From Staphylococcus croceilyticus (GTDB lineage: Bacteria > Bacillota > Bacilli > Staphylococcales > Staphylococcaceae), in assembly GCF_002902575.1 (NCBI RefSeq), contig NZ_PPRD01000009.1, forward strand, positions 1-56,398: a DNA stretch of 56,398 bases, in the 5' to 3' direction. This document shows positions 8,513-19,006 of the stretch, piece after piece (position 1 is the stretch's first letter; each line of letters starts with the position of its first letter). Made by a program: the position numbers and the translations under genes. Under the pieces are notes generated by a model. That model was not told the DNA's origin and made no database searches. It saw only the letters and a program-made list of their open reading frames with translations.

Positions 8513-10956
8513 CGTTCTACAAAGTCATATGGTGAAACGTCATCCATATTAATCATTGGATTAATTTGATAAATTGTTGCTTCACTTAATACAATTTGGT
8601 CTTGAATATCATCTACGTTCTTATCATCTGTCTCATTTATATTAGAAGCGCCAGTCTTAGCATGTTCATCTTGAGTAGAAGTGTTTTCAGAAGAAATATC
8701 TACTTCAAAGTAAGCAAGAATCAGTTCACGTAATTGCGTTTGACGCGTTTGTCCTTGCGTATTTAAGCCAATTTCGAATGCTTTTGGATCACCTAATAAA
8801 ACAAGTGATTGTTTAGCTCGAGTAAGCCCAGTATATAGTATTGGACGTTGTAACATTCTAAAATATTGTTTAACTATCGGCATAATAACGATTGGAAATT
8901 CTGAACCCTGCGATTTATGAATCGATGTACAGTAGGCATGCGTTAATTCTAATAAATCTTGACGAGTGAACGTGATTTCGTTGCCTTCAAAGTCCACGAT
9001 AAGTACATCTTTATTGAGCGCATTTTCCTTTGCCCAGAAAATGCCGACAATGACGCCAATATCGCCATTAAAAATATTATCATTAGGTCTATTCACTAAT
9101 TGGAGTACTTTATCCCCTTTTCGGAATTTAATATCTCCAAATTCAATTTCTCTAACATCATCTTTTTTAGGATTAAGAATGTCTTGCAATACTTGATTAA
9201 GTCGCTTTATTCCAGCGCTCCCTTTATACATCGGCGCTAACACTTGAATATCGCTCATATCATAGCCTTTATTAACTGCACTTGAAACAACCTTTTCAAC
9301 AACATCAGGAATTTGATCAACGTTACAGTTAATAAAACTTCTATCATGATAACGCTTCGTAATATCAATTGGTTCACCATGTTTCATACGATGTGCCAAA
9401 TCAATAATACTTGAACCATCTTGCTGACGATACACTTCAGTAAGATTAACACGTGGTAAAGCATTAGAGTCTATTAAATCTTTAAATATTTGACCAGGAC
9501 CTACTGAAGGTAGTTGGTCTTCATCGCCTACTAAAATAATTTGTGCATCTAAGGGCACAGCACTTAGAAATTGATGGAATAACCACGTATCCACCATAGA
9601 CATCTCATCTATAATTATTAATTTAGCATTAATTTCATTATCTAAAATGTCTTCAGGTTGCGTATCCTGATTCCAACCTATTAGACGATGAATCGTCATA
9701 GCTTCTAGTCCTGTTGACTCTTGAAGACGCTTAGAGGCACGTCCAGTAGGCGCAGCTAAGACAATCGGATAATCATCTTCTTCATAATCAGAATAATTTA
9801 ATGATAAACCATGAATTTCAGCATATAATTCAACGATTCCTTTAATAACAGTTGTTTTACCTGTTCCAGGCCCACCTGTTAAAAGCATAATTTTAGAATT
9901 AATAGCAGTTTGCAAGGCTTCTTTTTGCGAAGGCGCATAACTCACATTATTACTATCTTCAATCTCACCAATGTGCAACTGTAAATCAGACTGTTCAATT
10001 TCTTTAAGTTTATTTTTATACGTTTTTATACGATATAAGTTTTGCACGCTTTTTAACTCAGAATAATATAGACTAGGTATAGCTACACGATCGTTTTCAA
10101 ACACAAGTTTACTTTCTTCCGCCAGAATTTGTAGTACTTCTTCTAATTGATGACCCTCTACTACCTCTTCATTGCGCGGGTCACTTAACATTTCTTGTGT
10201 AACTTCTATCACAAATTGGTGGGATAAGTATGTATGACCTTGTTTAATACATTCTTCTTCTAATGTATATAAGAGTCCTGCTTTCAATCTTTCTGGATCA
10301 TTAAATTCGATTCCATTATTGCGCGCTAGTGTATCAGCTTTTTGAAATCCAATTCCTTTCACATCATAAACAAGTTGATAGGGATTTTTCTCTAATACAT
10401 TTAAAGTTTCTGATTGATAAAATTGATAAATCGCCATCGATAATTTAGGCCCAAATCCTAAGTCATGTAAGCGAATCATCACTTTTTCCGATTCTTGATT
10501 TGCGCTAACTTGTTCAGCTATTTGCTGCTGTTTCTTTTTAGGTAAACTCGGTACTTTTTCTAAAACAGTAGCATCATTCAAAATGTCATTAATTGCATTT
10601 TCACCTAATGTATTTACAATATTTTGAGCCGTTTTCTTCCCTATTCCTTTGAAAAGGTCACTCGATAAGTAACTCACAATCGCATCTTTAGTTTGCGGTA
10701 ACTCTTTTTCAAATGTTTCAGCCTTTAACTGTTTACCATAACGAGGATGTTCAACTACTTGTCCTTTAAAAGTATAAACATCGCCTTCAGCAATATTTGG
10801 AAAGAACCCTACAACTGTGGGCAAATTATCAAATGATTCATTTGTTTCAATGGTATCGACTTTAAGAACAGTATAAAAATTATCTTGGTTCTGAAATAAA
10901 ATAGCATCTACTGTTCCTTTAATCATTGAATAATCAAATAGTGTAGGGTCTGACAT
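8509..10956 (-). CDS. recD2: RecD2 (RecD-like) DNA helicase
   Basis: An 815-residue superfamily 1B 5'-3' DNA helicase of the RecD2 type, which works without RecBC and has been linked to replication fork and mismatch repair roles in Bacillales. An N-terminal OB-like region (1-90) and tandem helix-hairpin-helix segments (FKGIGKKTAQNIV, VKGIGFQKADTLA) precede the motor. Walker A, GGPGTGKTT, lies near 358-366 and the DEMSMVD Walker B near 448. The C-terminal 65 residues are acidic, polar and look disordered before a conserved-looking final segment (SPYDFVER). The gene is one base pair from the TPR gene and likely co-transcribed with it. Confidence 0.95.
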   Translation of the reverse strand: MSDPTLFDYSMIKGTVDAILFQNQDNFYTVLKVDTIETNESFDNLPTVVGFFPNIAEGDVYTFKGQVVEHPRYGKQLKAETFEKELPQTKDAIVSYLSSDLFKGIGKKTAQNIVNTLGENAINDILNDATVLEKVPSLPKKKQQQIAEQVSANQESEKVMIRLHDLGFGPKLSMAIYQFYQSETLNVLEKNPYQLVYDVKGIGFQKADTLARNNGIEFNDPERLKAGLLYTLEEECIKQGHTYLSHQFVIEVTQEMLSDPRNEEVVEGHQLEEVLQILAEESKLVFENDRVAIPSLYYSELKSVQNLYRIKTYKNKLKEIEQSDLQLHIGEIEDSNNVSYAPSQKEALQTAINSKIMLLTGGPGTGKTTVIKGIVELYAEIHGLSLNYSDYEEDDYPIVLAAPTGRASKRLQESTGLEAMTIHRLIGWNQDTQPEDILDNEINAKLIIIDEMSMVDTWLFHQFLSAVPLDAQIILVGDEDQLPSVGPGQIFKDLIDSNALPRVNLTEVYRQQDGSSIIDLAHRMKHGEPIDITKRYHDRSFINCNVDQIPDVVEKVVSSAVNKGYDMSDIQVLAPMYKGSAGIKRLNQVLQDILNPKKDDVREIEFGDIKFRKGDKVLQLVNRPNDNIFNGDIGVIVGIFWAKENALNKDVLIVDFEGNEITFTRQDLLELTHAYCTSIHKSQGSEFPIVIMPIVKQYFRMLQRPILYTGLTRAKQSLVLLGDPKAFEIGLNTQGQTRQTQLRELILAYFEVDISSENTSTQDEHAKTGASNINETDDKNVDDIQDQIVLSEATIYQINPMINMDDVSPYDFVER

Positions 10957-10957
10957 A

Positions 10958-11629
10958 TTATTCCTCCTGCGCTTTTAAAGATTGAAATGTTTGTTTCGCA
11001 TGTTGACTTAACAAGTGTTTAGGATCGATTTCAATCGCTTTATCAAAATAAGCAATCGCCTCGTCTACATCTTCTGTTTCCATGTATGTGGCAAGTCCTA
11101 AATTATATAAAGCATCAACATGTTTGGAATCGATAGTAAGTACTTTATTTAACTGTTTAATAGCTTCTTTAAACAATTCTAAATGACATAACACTAATCC
11201 ATATTGGAACTGAACTTCCGCATCATTATTATTATCTAGTTCAGCTGCTGTCATTAAGAACGGCATAGCTTCTCTGTGAGAATCTAATTGATTAAATGCC
11301 ATGCCAATCATATAGTTTGTATCCACTTTATCCATATCATGCTTTAAAGCAAGTTGATATAGCTTGATAGCTTCTTGATAACGGTCCTGATTATAGTATA
11401 AGTTAGCTAAATTATAATAAACTGCACCATTCTTGTCATCAATTGTAATAGCTTTTTGGAAAAAGCGCTCCGCTTTCTCAACTTCCCCAGCGTCTGCTAA
11501 AACAATACCAGCATTGATATAATTTTCAACTACATTTGGTTCTTCTTCAATATTATTAAATAATGCTTGTAAAGCTTGCTCTAACTGCCCTTCTTTTATC
11601 CATTCATAAATTGTTTCTTGATTTACCAT
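10958..11629 (-). CDS. Tetratricopeptide repeat protein
   Basis: A 223-residue protein made almost wholly of TPR motifs (about six), for example VVENYINAGIVLADAGEVEKA, AVYYNLANLYYNQDRYQEA and HVDALYNLGLATYMETEDVDEA, ending in a lysine/glutamate tail. TPRs bind other proteins; no catalytic domain or membrane segment is present. I chose the ATG at 11629 because it has a GGAG site seven bases upstream; the longer frame starting at 11644 does not. It corresponds in position to B. subtilis YrrB next to recD2. The partner is unknown. Confidence 0.88.
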   Translation of the reverse strand: MVNQETIYEWIKEGQLEQALQALFNNIEEEPNVVENYINAGIVLADAGEVEKAERFFQKAITIDDKNGAVYYNLANLYYNQDRYQEAIKLYQLALKHDMDKVDTNYMIGMAFNQLDSHREAMPFLMTAAELDNNNDAEVQFQYGLVLCHLELFKEAIKQLNKVLTIDSKHVDALYNLGLATYMETEDVDEAIAYFDKAIEIDPKHLLSQHAKQTFQSLKAQEE

Positions 11630-11687
11630 TACAAATCTCCTCAATTTTATGTATTATTTACGTTCATAATATTCAAAAAGAAAAGAA

Positions 11688-11707
11688 CTGGGACAAAAAT
11701 TTCCCAG
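11688..11707 (-). terminator. Terminator after mnmA
   Basis: CTGGGA pairs with TCCCAG across an 8-base loop and is followed on the minus strand by a T-rich run (11676-11687). The sequence belongs to a short 'tgggacaaaaatttccca' hairpin type that is frequent between staphylococcal genes. It separates mnmA from the TPR-recD2 pair. Confidence 0.75.
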
Positions 11708-11728
11708 CCCTTCATGAATATATTTAAA

Positions 11729-13983
<2,255 letters not shown>

Positions 13984-14020
13984 TATTTTGTACACTCCTC
14001 ACAATATTATCAATGTTCCT

Positions 14021-14029
14021 ATAATAGCA
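14021..14029 (-). promoter_or_regulatory. Possible promoter of the desulfurase-mnmA operon
   Basis: An extended -10, TGCTATTAT, on the minus strand about 38 bp before the desulfurase start. No good -35 is visible. The rest of the 13984-14219 divergent gap shows no other clear element. Confidence 0.4.
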
Positions 14030-14219
14030 CCTAACCATCAATTTTTCTACATTGTTGTTTGTAACTTCATTACTTCATATTTTAACATTTATCCCTTCTC
14101 TATTTATATATTTTTTATTTTTGAAAATGTCTTCATTATATGCAGTGAGCAAATTAATAACTCATCGTCGTCTATCTTGTTACACTAAACCATAGTAAAA
14201 AATAAAGGAGTCTTTGCAA

Positions 14220-15224
14220 ATGTCTAATATGAAATTTTCTGCACTTAATTTAGTGCCTATTAAAGAAGGTCAAAGTGATAAAGACGCCATTAACGATATG
14301 GTTGCGTTAGCTCAAAAACTTGATGAGCTTGATTATGAAAGATATTGGATTGCTGAACACCATAATGCGCCTAACCTAGTAAGTTCAGCTACAGCATTGC
14401 TTATTCAACATACATTAGAACATACTCAAAATATCAAAGTAGGTTCAGGCGGTATCATGTTACCTAACCACGCACCTTTAATAGTGGCAGAACAATTTGG
14501 TACGATGGAAACCCTTTTCCCAAATAGAGTGGATCTTGGTTTAGGAAGAGCGCCTGGTACGGATATGATGACAGCAAGTGCGTTACGCCGAGATCAACAT
14601 AACGGCGTGTATGCCTTTCCAGAAGAAGTGGAACAACTTCAAACGTACTTCGGTCCAGGCAATAAGCAAGCATATGTGCGCGCTTATCCAGCGGTAGGAA
14701 AAAATGTGCCATTATATATTCTGGGTTCATCAACGGATTCTGCCCATTTAGCAGCACGTAAAGGTTTACCTTATGTATTTGCTGGACATTTTGCTCCTCA
14801 ACAAATGAAAGAAGCGATTCAAATTTATAAGGAACTATTTGAACCTTCTGAGGTATTACAAGAGCCTTATATGATAGTTTGTTTAAACGCTATCGTCGCT
14901 GAAACAGATGAAGAAGCTGAATATTTAGCAAGTACGTTGGCTCAAGTGTTTATTGGTATTGCGCGTGGTAGAATGCAGCCGGTTCAACCACCAACAAATG
15001 ATTTACAAGGATTATTGACACCACGTGAATATGAAATGGCTAAACAACGATTTAATGATTCATTAGTGGGTTCTGAGGCTACGGTTAAACAGAAATTAGA
15101 AGACTTTATTGAAGAATACGGAGAAATTGATGAGCTAATGGGTATTAGCTATATTTATGATCAAGATAAACAATTTGAATCATTTGAACGCATGAAAAAT
15201 GTAGTTCAATCTTTGAATAATTAA
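14220..15224 (+). CDS. LLM-class flavin-dependent oxidoreductase
   Basis: A 334-residue protein of the bacterial luciferase-like monooxygenase superfamily. Typical features are NLVPIKEGQ near the start, the RYWIAEHHNAP segment (about 44-54), VGSGGIMLPNH (about 78-88), PNRVDLGLGRAPG (about 102-114) and the LGSSTDSAHLAA segment (about 166-177). Such enzymes use reduced FMN to oxidise small molecules; the substrate cannot be read from sequence. The ATG at 14220 has GGAG nine bases upstream, whereas the in-frame TTG two codons earlier is too close. It stands alone on the plus strand, divergent from the desulfurase-mnmA pair. Confidence 0.9.
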   Translation: MSNMKFSALNLVPIKEGQSDKDAINDMVALAQKLDELDYERYWIAEHHNAPNLVSSATALLIQHTLEHTQNIKVGSGGIMLPNHAPLIVAEQFGTMETLFPNRVDLGLGRAPGTDMMTASALRRDQHNGVYAFPEEVEQLQTYFGPGNKQAYVRAYPAVGKNVPLYILGSSTDSAHLAARKGLPYVFAGHFAPQQMKEAIQIYKELFEPSEVLQEPYMIVCLNAIVAETDEEAEYLASTLAQVFIGIARGRMQPVQPPTNDLQGLLTPREYEMAKQRFNDSLVGSEATVKQKLEDFIEEYGEIDELMGISYIYDQDKQFESFERMKNVVQSLNN

Positions 15225-15240
15225 TAGTCAAAAGTAGTAA

Positions 15241-15665
15241 GTTAGTAAAGTAGTTCTAAAATAGATGTTCACTTACTTAAGTTGAGATGCTTGCCGAGCC
15301 TTAGTCTTGTACAGAAGTTCTTAGATGAATGTTACTCATTTTGTTGCGACCCTTTCTTGCGGGAAAGGCTGAAGCCTGTAGTCTTATAAAGCAGTTCTTT
15401 GATTTTAATCATTAGAACTACTTACTTAAGTGTTTGAACACTTAAGTTCCTCAACCCCAACTTGCATTGCTTGTAGAATTCTATTCGAAATTCTTTATGT
15501 TGGGGCCCCGTCCCCAGCTTGCTTTGTTTGGAGACTTTCTATGCGAAAGTCTTTGTGCTGGGGCCCCGCGCGCAACGTCATTCGTTATTCATCTTAGAAC
15601 TACTTACGTAAGTGTTTGAACGCTTACGTTCATCAATAAATCTAATTCCCTCAGGCGTCATAAAG
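15241..15665. repeat. Dispersed structured repeat, copy A
   Basis: A non-coding stretch between the flavin oxidoreductase and the 47-codon gene. Read on the minus strand it carries two palindromic units, each a hairpin followed by the tag AAGTAGTTCTAA (complements at 15594-15605 and 15412-15423). A third tag copy is in plus orientation at 15248-15259. The minus-strand start ACGCCTGAG (15651-15659) and the AAAGAACTGCTTTA tail (15389-15402) recur at 32 kb in the same order, so this is one family. Between the two units lie two GC-rich STAR-like hairpins absent from the other copy. No open frame is convincing here. Confidence 0.8.
15455..15568. repeat. Two tandem STAR-like hairpins
   Basis: Two adjacent nested hairpins of about 57 bp. 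The first has outer arms CCCCAAC/GTTGGGG (15455-15461, 15499-15505) and inner arms AGAATT/AATTCT. The second has CCCCAGC/GCTGGGG (15512-15518, 15557-15563) and inner AGACTTTC/GAAAGTCT. Each ends in a GGGGCCCC core; the first contains TATGTTGGGGCCCC, which fits the published S. aureus STAR consensus. The arms differ between units but stay complementary. Confidence 0.8.
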
Positions 15666-15718
15666 CTTTAGTTGGTAATTTCACAATTTTATATAATTAA
15701 ATACTTTATAAAAAAATT

Positions 15719-15755
15719 AACCCTTCAATTACTTCAATCGAGTTTTTGAAGGGTT
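15719..15755. terminator. Probable bidirectional terminator
   Basis: AACCCTTCAA pairs with TTGAAGGGTT, followed on the plus strand by TTTTT; A-rich sequence on the left gives T residues on the minus strand. It would end the flavin oxidoreductase transcript after the repeat region and back up the terminator of the 47-codon gene. Confidence 0.75.
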
Positions 15756-15764
15756 TTTTGGTAT

Positions 15765-15789
15765 AAAAAAAGGACGGTTAATACCGTCC
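15765..15789 (-). terminator. Terminator of the 47-codon stress gene
   Basis: GGACGGT pairs with ACCGTCC around a 4-base loop, followed on the minus strand by seven T residues. It lies 14 bp after the stop codon. Confidence 0.85.
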
Positions 15790-15802
15790 CTAAAATTGAT
15801 AA

Positions 15803-15946
15803 TTATTTGTCATCTTTATCTTTTTTGTCACTGTCGTTGTTACCGCCAGTATATTCGTTGATTTGATCTTTTACTTTATTAACTTGTTCGTTATCGCTAT
15901 CTTTGAATTTCTCTGCAGCTTCTTTTGCTTTATCCATGAATCCCAT
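15803..15946 (-). CDS. Small hydrophilic protein, probable sigma-B stress gene
   Basis: A 47-residue, highly charged protein. It begins MGFMDKAKEAAEKFK, an amphipathic helix, continues with a second short helix around NEQVNKVKDQINEYTGG, and ends in a Asp/Lys-rich tail. It has no cysteine, membrane segment or catalytic motif. The AGGAGA ribosome binding site is eight bases upstream of the ATG, and a terminator follows the stop. The sigma-B-type promoter at 16057-16082 faces it, so I infer a general stress protein of the small helical kind. Small related proteins occur in other staphylococci next to cymR; the biochemical function is unknown. Confidence 0.85.
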   Translation of the reverse strand: MGFMDKAKEAAEKFKDSDNEQVNKVKDQINEYTGGNNDSDKKDKDDK

Positions 15947-16056
15947 AATGAAATTCTCCTTTCAAATTTAAGCATAATTTAATTTAATAACTAACTTATG
16001 TTTAATCTACGATAACCATCAATAAACAAACATTATCGATTGGATGTATTTATTAG

Positions 16057-16082
16057 ATACCCCGTACAATTTATTAATAAAC
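16057..16082 (-). promoter_or_regulatory. Sigma-B-type promoter
   Basis: GTTTAT (16077-16082), a 14-base spacer and GGGTAT (16057-16062) on the minus strand match the SigB consensus GTTTAA-N12-15-GGGTAT with one difference. The predicted start is about 105 bases upstream of the 47-codon gene. It sits between the cymR stop codon and that gene, so the small gene can be induced independently of cymR. Confidence 0.75.
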
Positions 16083-16101
16083 ACATTCAACCAAAAAGAA
16101 T

Positions 16102-16524
16102 TTAAATATAAAACATATATCCATCTAATTTATCATCAGTTTCGATATAATCTGCTAAATATTTTAAAGTTGTATTATCTAATACCTCACGTACGGCATC
16201 TCTCATACGAAGCCATAGTTGTTTTTGAGCAGGTGGTTCTGATTCAATACTTTCTACAATTGTAATAGGACCTTCTAATAAACGAATGATATCGCCTGCT
16301 GTAATTTCGTCAGCTGGTACTCTTAGTTGATAGCCACCTTTAGCACCACGAACACTTCGAATTAAACCAGCATTTCTTAAAGGGCCTACGAGTTGTTCAA
16401 GATATAAGTCGCTCAGACTATTTTCTTCTGCGATTGTTTTTAATGATACACACCCTTGTCCTTCCCTTTTGGCTAGGGATATCATTAAAGTTAACCCATA
16501 TCTCCCTTTCGTTGATATTTTCAT
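16102..16524 (-). CDS. cymR: Rrf2-family cysteine metabolism repressor CymR
   Basis: CymR is the master repressor of cysteine uptake and synthesis genes in staphylococci and bacilli; it senses cysteine through a complex with an O-acetylserine (thiol)-lyase. The 140-residue product begins MKISTKGRYGLTLM, the Rrf2 winged helix-turn-helix (1-60), with LSDLYLEQLVGPLRNAGL as the recognition helix region and the wing in VRGAKGGYQL. It lacks the three cysteines that bind iron-sulfur clusters in IscR-type Rrf2 proteins, which supports CymR over IscR. The ATG at 16524 has AGAGAGG seven bases upstream. It diverges from rarA. Confidence 0.93.
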   Translation of the reverse strand: MKISTKGRYGLTLMISLAKREGQGCVSLKTIAEENSLSDLYLEQLVGPLRNAGLIRSVRGAKGGYQLRVPADEITAGDIIRLLEGPITIVESIESEPPAQKQLWLRMRDAVREVLDNTTLKYLADYIETDDKLDGYMFYI

Positions 16525-16609
16525 AACATTACCTCTCTTAATTCGAATAATATATATTCCCATTCTAGCATTTTTTCAGTTAAGATAGTAATAGAAAGGT
16601 GTGAAAATC

Positions 16610-17878
16610 ATGAGTACTGAACCATTAGCTTCAAGGATGCGCCCTACTAATATAGATGAGATTATTTCACAACAACATTTAGTAGGCCCTAAAGGTATCA
16701 TTAGACGTATGGTTGAAACCAAACGTTTATCCTCAATGATTTTTTATGGACCTCCTGGAATTGGTAAAACAAGTATTGCTAAAGCCATTTCAGGAAGTAC
16801 TGAATATAAATTTAGACAACTGAATGCAGTAACTAATACTAAAAAAGATATGCAGTTAGTAGTTGAAGAAGCAAAAATGTCTGGTCAAGTCATTTTATTA
16901 TTAGATGAAATTCATCGCTTAGATAAAGCAAAACAGGACTTTTTACTACCACATCTTGAGAACGGAAAGATTGTATTAATTGGAGCAACTACTTCTAATC
17001 CATATCATGCAATCAATCCTGCTATACGTTCACGAGCTCAAATATTTGAGTTATATGCCTTAGATGAGAAAGACGTACGTGTAGCCCTTGATAGAGCTTT
17101 GTCAGATGAAGAGCGTGGATTGAAATTATACAACCCTATTGTTGATGAAGATGCACTTGAATACTTTTCAACTCAAAGTCATGGAGACGTTAGAAGTGCA
17201 TTAAATGCTTTAGAATTAGCAGTGTTAAGTGCTGATGTTAAAGATGAACAACGTCATGTATCGTTATCTGATGCGAAAGATTGCTTGCAAAAAGGCGCTT
17301 TTGTTAGTGATAAAGATGGGGATATGCACTATGATGTGATGAGTGCTTTTCAAAAATCTATTAGAGGTAGCGATGTGAACGCAGCGTTACATTATTTAGC
17401 AAGATTAATTGAAGCTGGGGATTTACCAACTATCGTCAGACGTTTAATGGTTATAAGTTATGAAGATGTAGGTCTCGCTTCGCCAAGTGCTGGACAACGA
17501 ACACTTGCAGCTATACAATCTGCAGAACGTTTAGGTTTCCCTGAAGCACGCATACCTCTCAGCCAAGCTGTGATAGAACTTTCATTATCACCGAAGTCTA
17601 ATTCAGCTATTACAGCAATTGATAACGCCTTAAGTGATATACGTAAAGGCCAAGTTGGTCAAATTCCTGATCATTTAAAAGATGGCCACTATCAAGGTGC
17701 AAAAGAATTAGGACGAGCGATTGGTTATAAATACCCTCATAATTATGAAAATGGTTATGTAGTTCAACAATATTTACCAGATAAATTAAAAAATAAAATT
17801 TATTACGAACCAAAAACAACATCAAAGAGCGAACAACAATTTAAAGCGGTGTATGACAATCTTCGTAATAAAAGCTAA
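16610..17878 (+). CDS. rarA: Replication-associated recombination protein RarA (MgsA)
   Basis: A 422-residue AAA+ ATPase related to clamp loaders and RuvB. It acts at stalled replication forks. Walker A, GPPGIGKTS, is at about 47-55, Walker B LLLDEIHR near 96-103, and sensor 1 in IGATTSNP near 123-130. The C-terminal part (about 250-422) is the helical tetramerisation and lid region. Start at the ATG at 16610, with AAAGGTG about eight bases upstream; the in-frame GTG at 16601 overlaps that site. It is transcribed away from cymR and ends at a shared terminator with tcdA. Confidence 0.95.
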   Translation: MSTEPLASRMRPTNIDEIISQQHLVGPKGIIRRMVETKRLSSMIFYGPPGIGKTSIAKAISGSTEYKFRQLNAVTNTKKDMQLVVEEAKMSGQVILLLDEIHRLDKAKQDFLLPHLENGKIVLIGATTSNPYHAINPAIRSRAQIFELYALDEKDVRVALDRALSDEERGLKLYNPIVDEDALEYFSTQSHGDVRSALNALELAVLSADVKDEQRHVSLSDAKDCLQKGAFVSDKDGDMHYDVMSAFQKSIRGSDVNAALHYLARLIEAGDLPTIVRRLMVISYEDVGLASPSAGQRTLAAIQSAERLGFPEARIPLSQAVIELSLSPKSNSAITAIDNALSDIRKGQVGQIPDHLKDGHYQGAKELGRAIGYKYPHNYENGYVVQQYLPDKLKNKIYYEPKTTSKSEQQFKAVYDNLRNKS

Positions 17879-17882
17879 AATT

Positions 17883-17934
17883 AAAGACTATGAAATGTAG
17901 AGTGATGTGATTCATCTCAATTTCATAGTCTTTT
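17883..17934. terminator. Bidirectional terminator between rarA and tcdA
   Basis: AAAGACTATGAAAT pairs with ATTTCATAGTCTTT across a 24-base loop, with T residues after it on the plus strand. It lies between the convergent ends of rarA and tcdA. Confidence 0.85.
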
Positions 17935-17937
17935 TAA

Positions 17938-18714
17938 TTAGAAATTACCTTTATCTTTAATGCGTCTAACTGGTACATCTTTAAGAATATCATTAACCAC
18001 ATAACTAGCGCATATTAAACCTACTGTGCTAGGTACAAATGCATTTGAAGATGGAGGCATTTGACCTTTACGATTACTAGCATTTGGATCCCCTACTGTT
18101 GCTTTTACATCTTCACGTATTACGATAGGACTTTCATCTGAAAATACTACAGGAATTCCTTTTCTAATACCCTGACGTTTTAATTTATTTCTAATAATTT
18201 TAGCCATAGGATCCATATACGTTTTAGAGATATCTGCAATCTGGAAACGTGTAGGATCTGTCTTATTAGCAGCGCCCATACTTGAAATGACTTTAATGCC
18301 ACGTTCTAAACACTCTTTCATTAAATGAACTTTATAAATAATCGTGTCACTAGCATCTATGAAATAATCAATATCATAATTATTAAATAAGTCTTCATAA
18401 GTTTCTTCAGTATAGAACATATGTAAAGGCGTTACTTTACAATCAGGATTAATTAATTTAATTCTTTCTTCCATAAGTGTTACTTTACTTTGACCAATAG
18501 TTGTAGTTAAAGCATGAATTTGACGATTGACGTTCGTAATATCGACATCATCTTTATCTATAAGAATAATATGACCAATATTTGTTCTAGCAAGCGCCTC
18601 AGCTGCAAATGAACCAACGCCCCCTACTCCTAATACGGCCACTGTTTTATTCTTTAATAAATCTAAACCTTCTTTACCATATGCTAATTCATTTCTTGAA
18701 AATTGATGTTTCAT
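17938..18714 (-). CDS. tcdA: tRNA threonylcarbamoyladenosine dehydratase TcdA
   Basis: An E1-like, ThiF-superfamily ATP-dependent enzyme of 258 residues that cyclises t6A to ct6A at position 37 of ANN-decoding tRNAs. The nucleotide-binding GVGGVG motif is at 29-34, followed by SFAAEALAR; DKDDVDITNVNRQ near 53-65 is the E1 adenylation signature. The ATG at 18714 has AAGGAG six bases upstream, better than the longer frame from 18732. The next upstream element is the 6S RNA gene, the arrangement also seen around aspS in Bacillales. Confidence 0.92.
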   Translation of the reverse strand: MKHQFSRNELAYGKEGLDLLKNKTVAVLGVGGVGSFAAEALARTNIGHIILIDKDDVDITNVNRQIHALTTTIGQSKVTLMEERIKLINPDCKVTPLHMFYTEETYEDLFNNYDIDYFIDASDTIIYKVHLMKECLERGIKVISSMGAANKTDPTRFQIADISKTYMDPMAKIIRNKLKRQGIRKGIPVVFSDESPIVIREDVKATVGDPNASNRKGQMPPSSNAFVPSTVGLICASYVVNDILKDVPVRRIKDKGNF

Positions 18715-18766
18715 TTTGAACTCCTTTATCAAACATTACGCTACCATAATATTAACAGAAAAAGAC

Positions 18767-19000
18767 AAATAAAAATACGCAAGACAAAAGTCTTGCGTAT
18801 CGATAGAGTCCGTAATTGCCGTAGTTATAAAAAGCTTGATCATTCGGCCTGCTATATACAGGTGGGTGCCCTGTTTCTTGTTTTGCAAGTCCTCCTATTG
18901 AGGCGTGTGCGCTGCAAGAAAACCTATTGGGCTCCCTGATCAAAAAGTGTTAGGCCCAAATAAAAAGCAAACATACGTACAATACAGATGACTATCTTAT
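18767..19000 (-). ncRNA. ssrS: 6S RNA
   Basis: 6S RNA mimics an open promoter and binds sigma-A RNA polymerase holoenzyme. The evidence is a non-coding minus-strand transcript of about 230 nt between aspS and tcdA, the known 6S locus in Bacillales, with long complementary ends (GGGAGCCC near 18925 opposite GGGCACCCACCTG near 18865, and TTGATCA opposite TGATCAA around 18940 and 18838) leaving a central bubble. A promoter lies upstream and a strong terminator ends it. The 5' end is inferred from the promoter. A covariance search with the Rfam 6S model would settle it. Confidence 0.82.
18775..18800 (-). terminator. Terminator of 6S RNA
   Basis: A perfect 11-bp stem (ATACGCAAGAC and its complement) with an AAAA loop, followed on the minus strand by TTTTATTT. 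It forms the 3' end of the 6S transcript. Confidence 0.9.
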
Positions 19001-19006
19001 ATAAAT

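Noticed and set aside
15241..15665. CRISPR array or insertion sequence
   Set aside because: The repeats are irregularly spaced, partly inverted and palindromic, with no regular spacers and no transposase frame.
16044..16265. 73-codon plus-strand frame across the cymR 3' end
   Set aside because: It overlaps cymR in antisense and begins inside the sigma-B promoter region; no ribosome site.
18752..18943. 63-codon open frame on the minus strand in the aspS-tcdA gap
   Set aside because: It lies wholly inside the 6S RNA candidate, lacks a ribosome binding site and has no protein-like composition.
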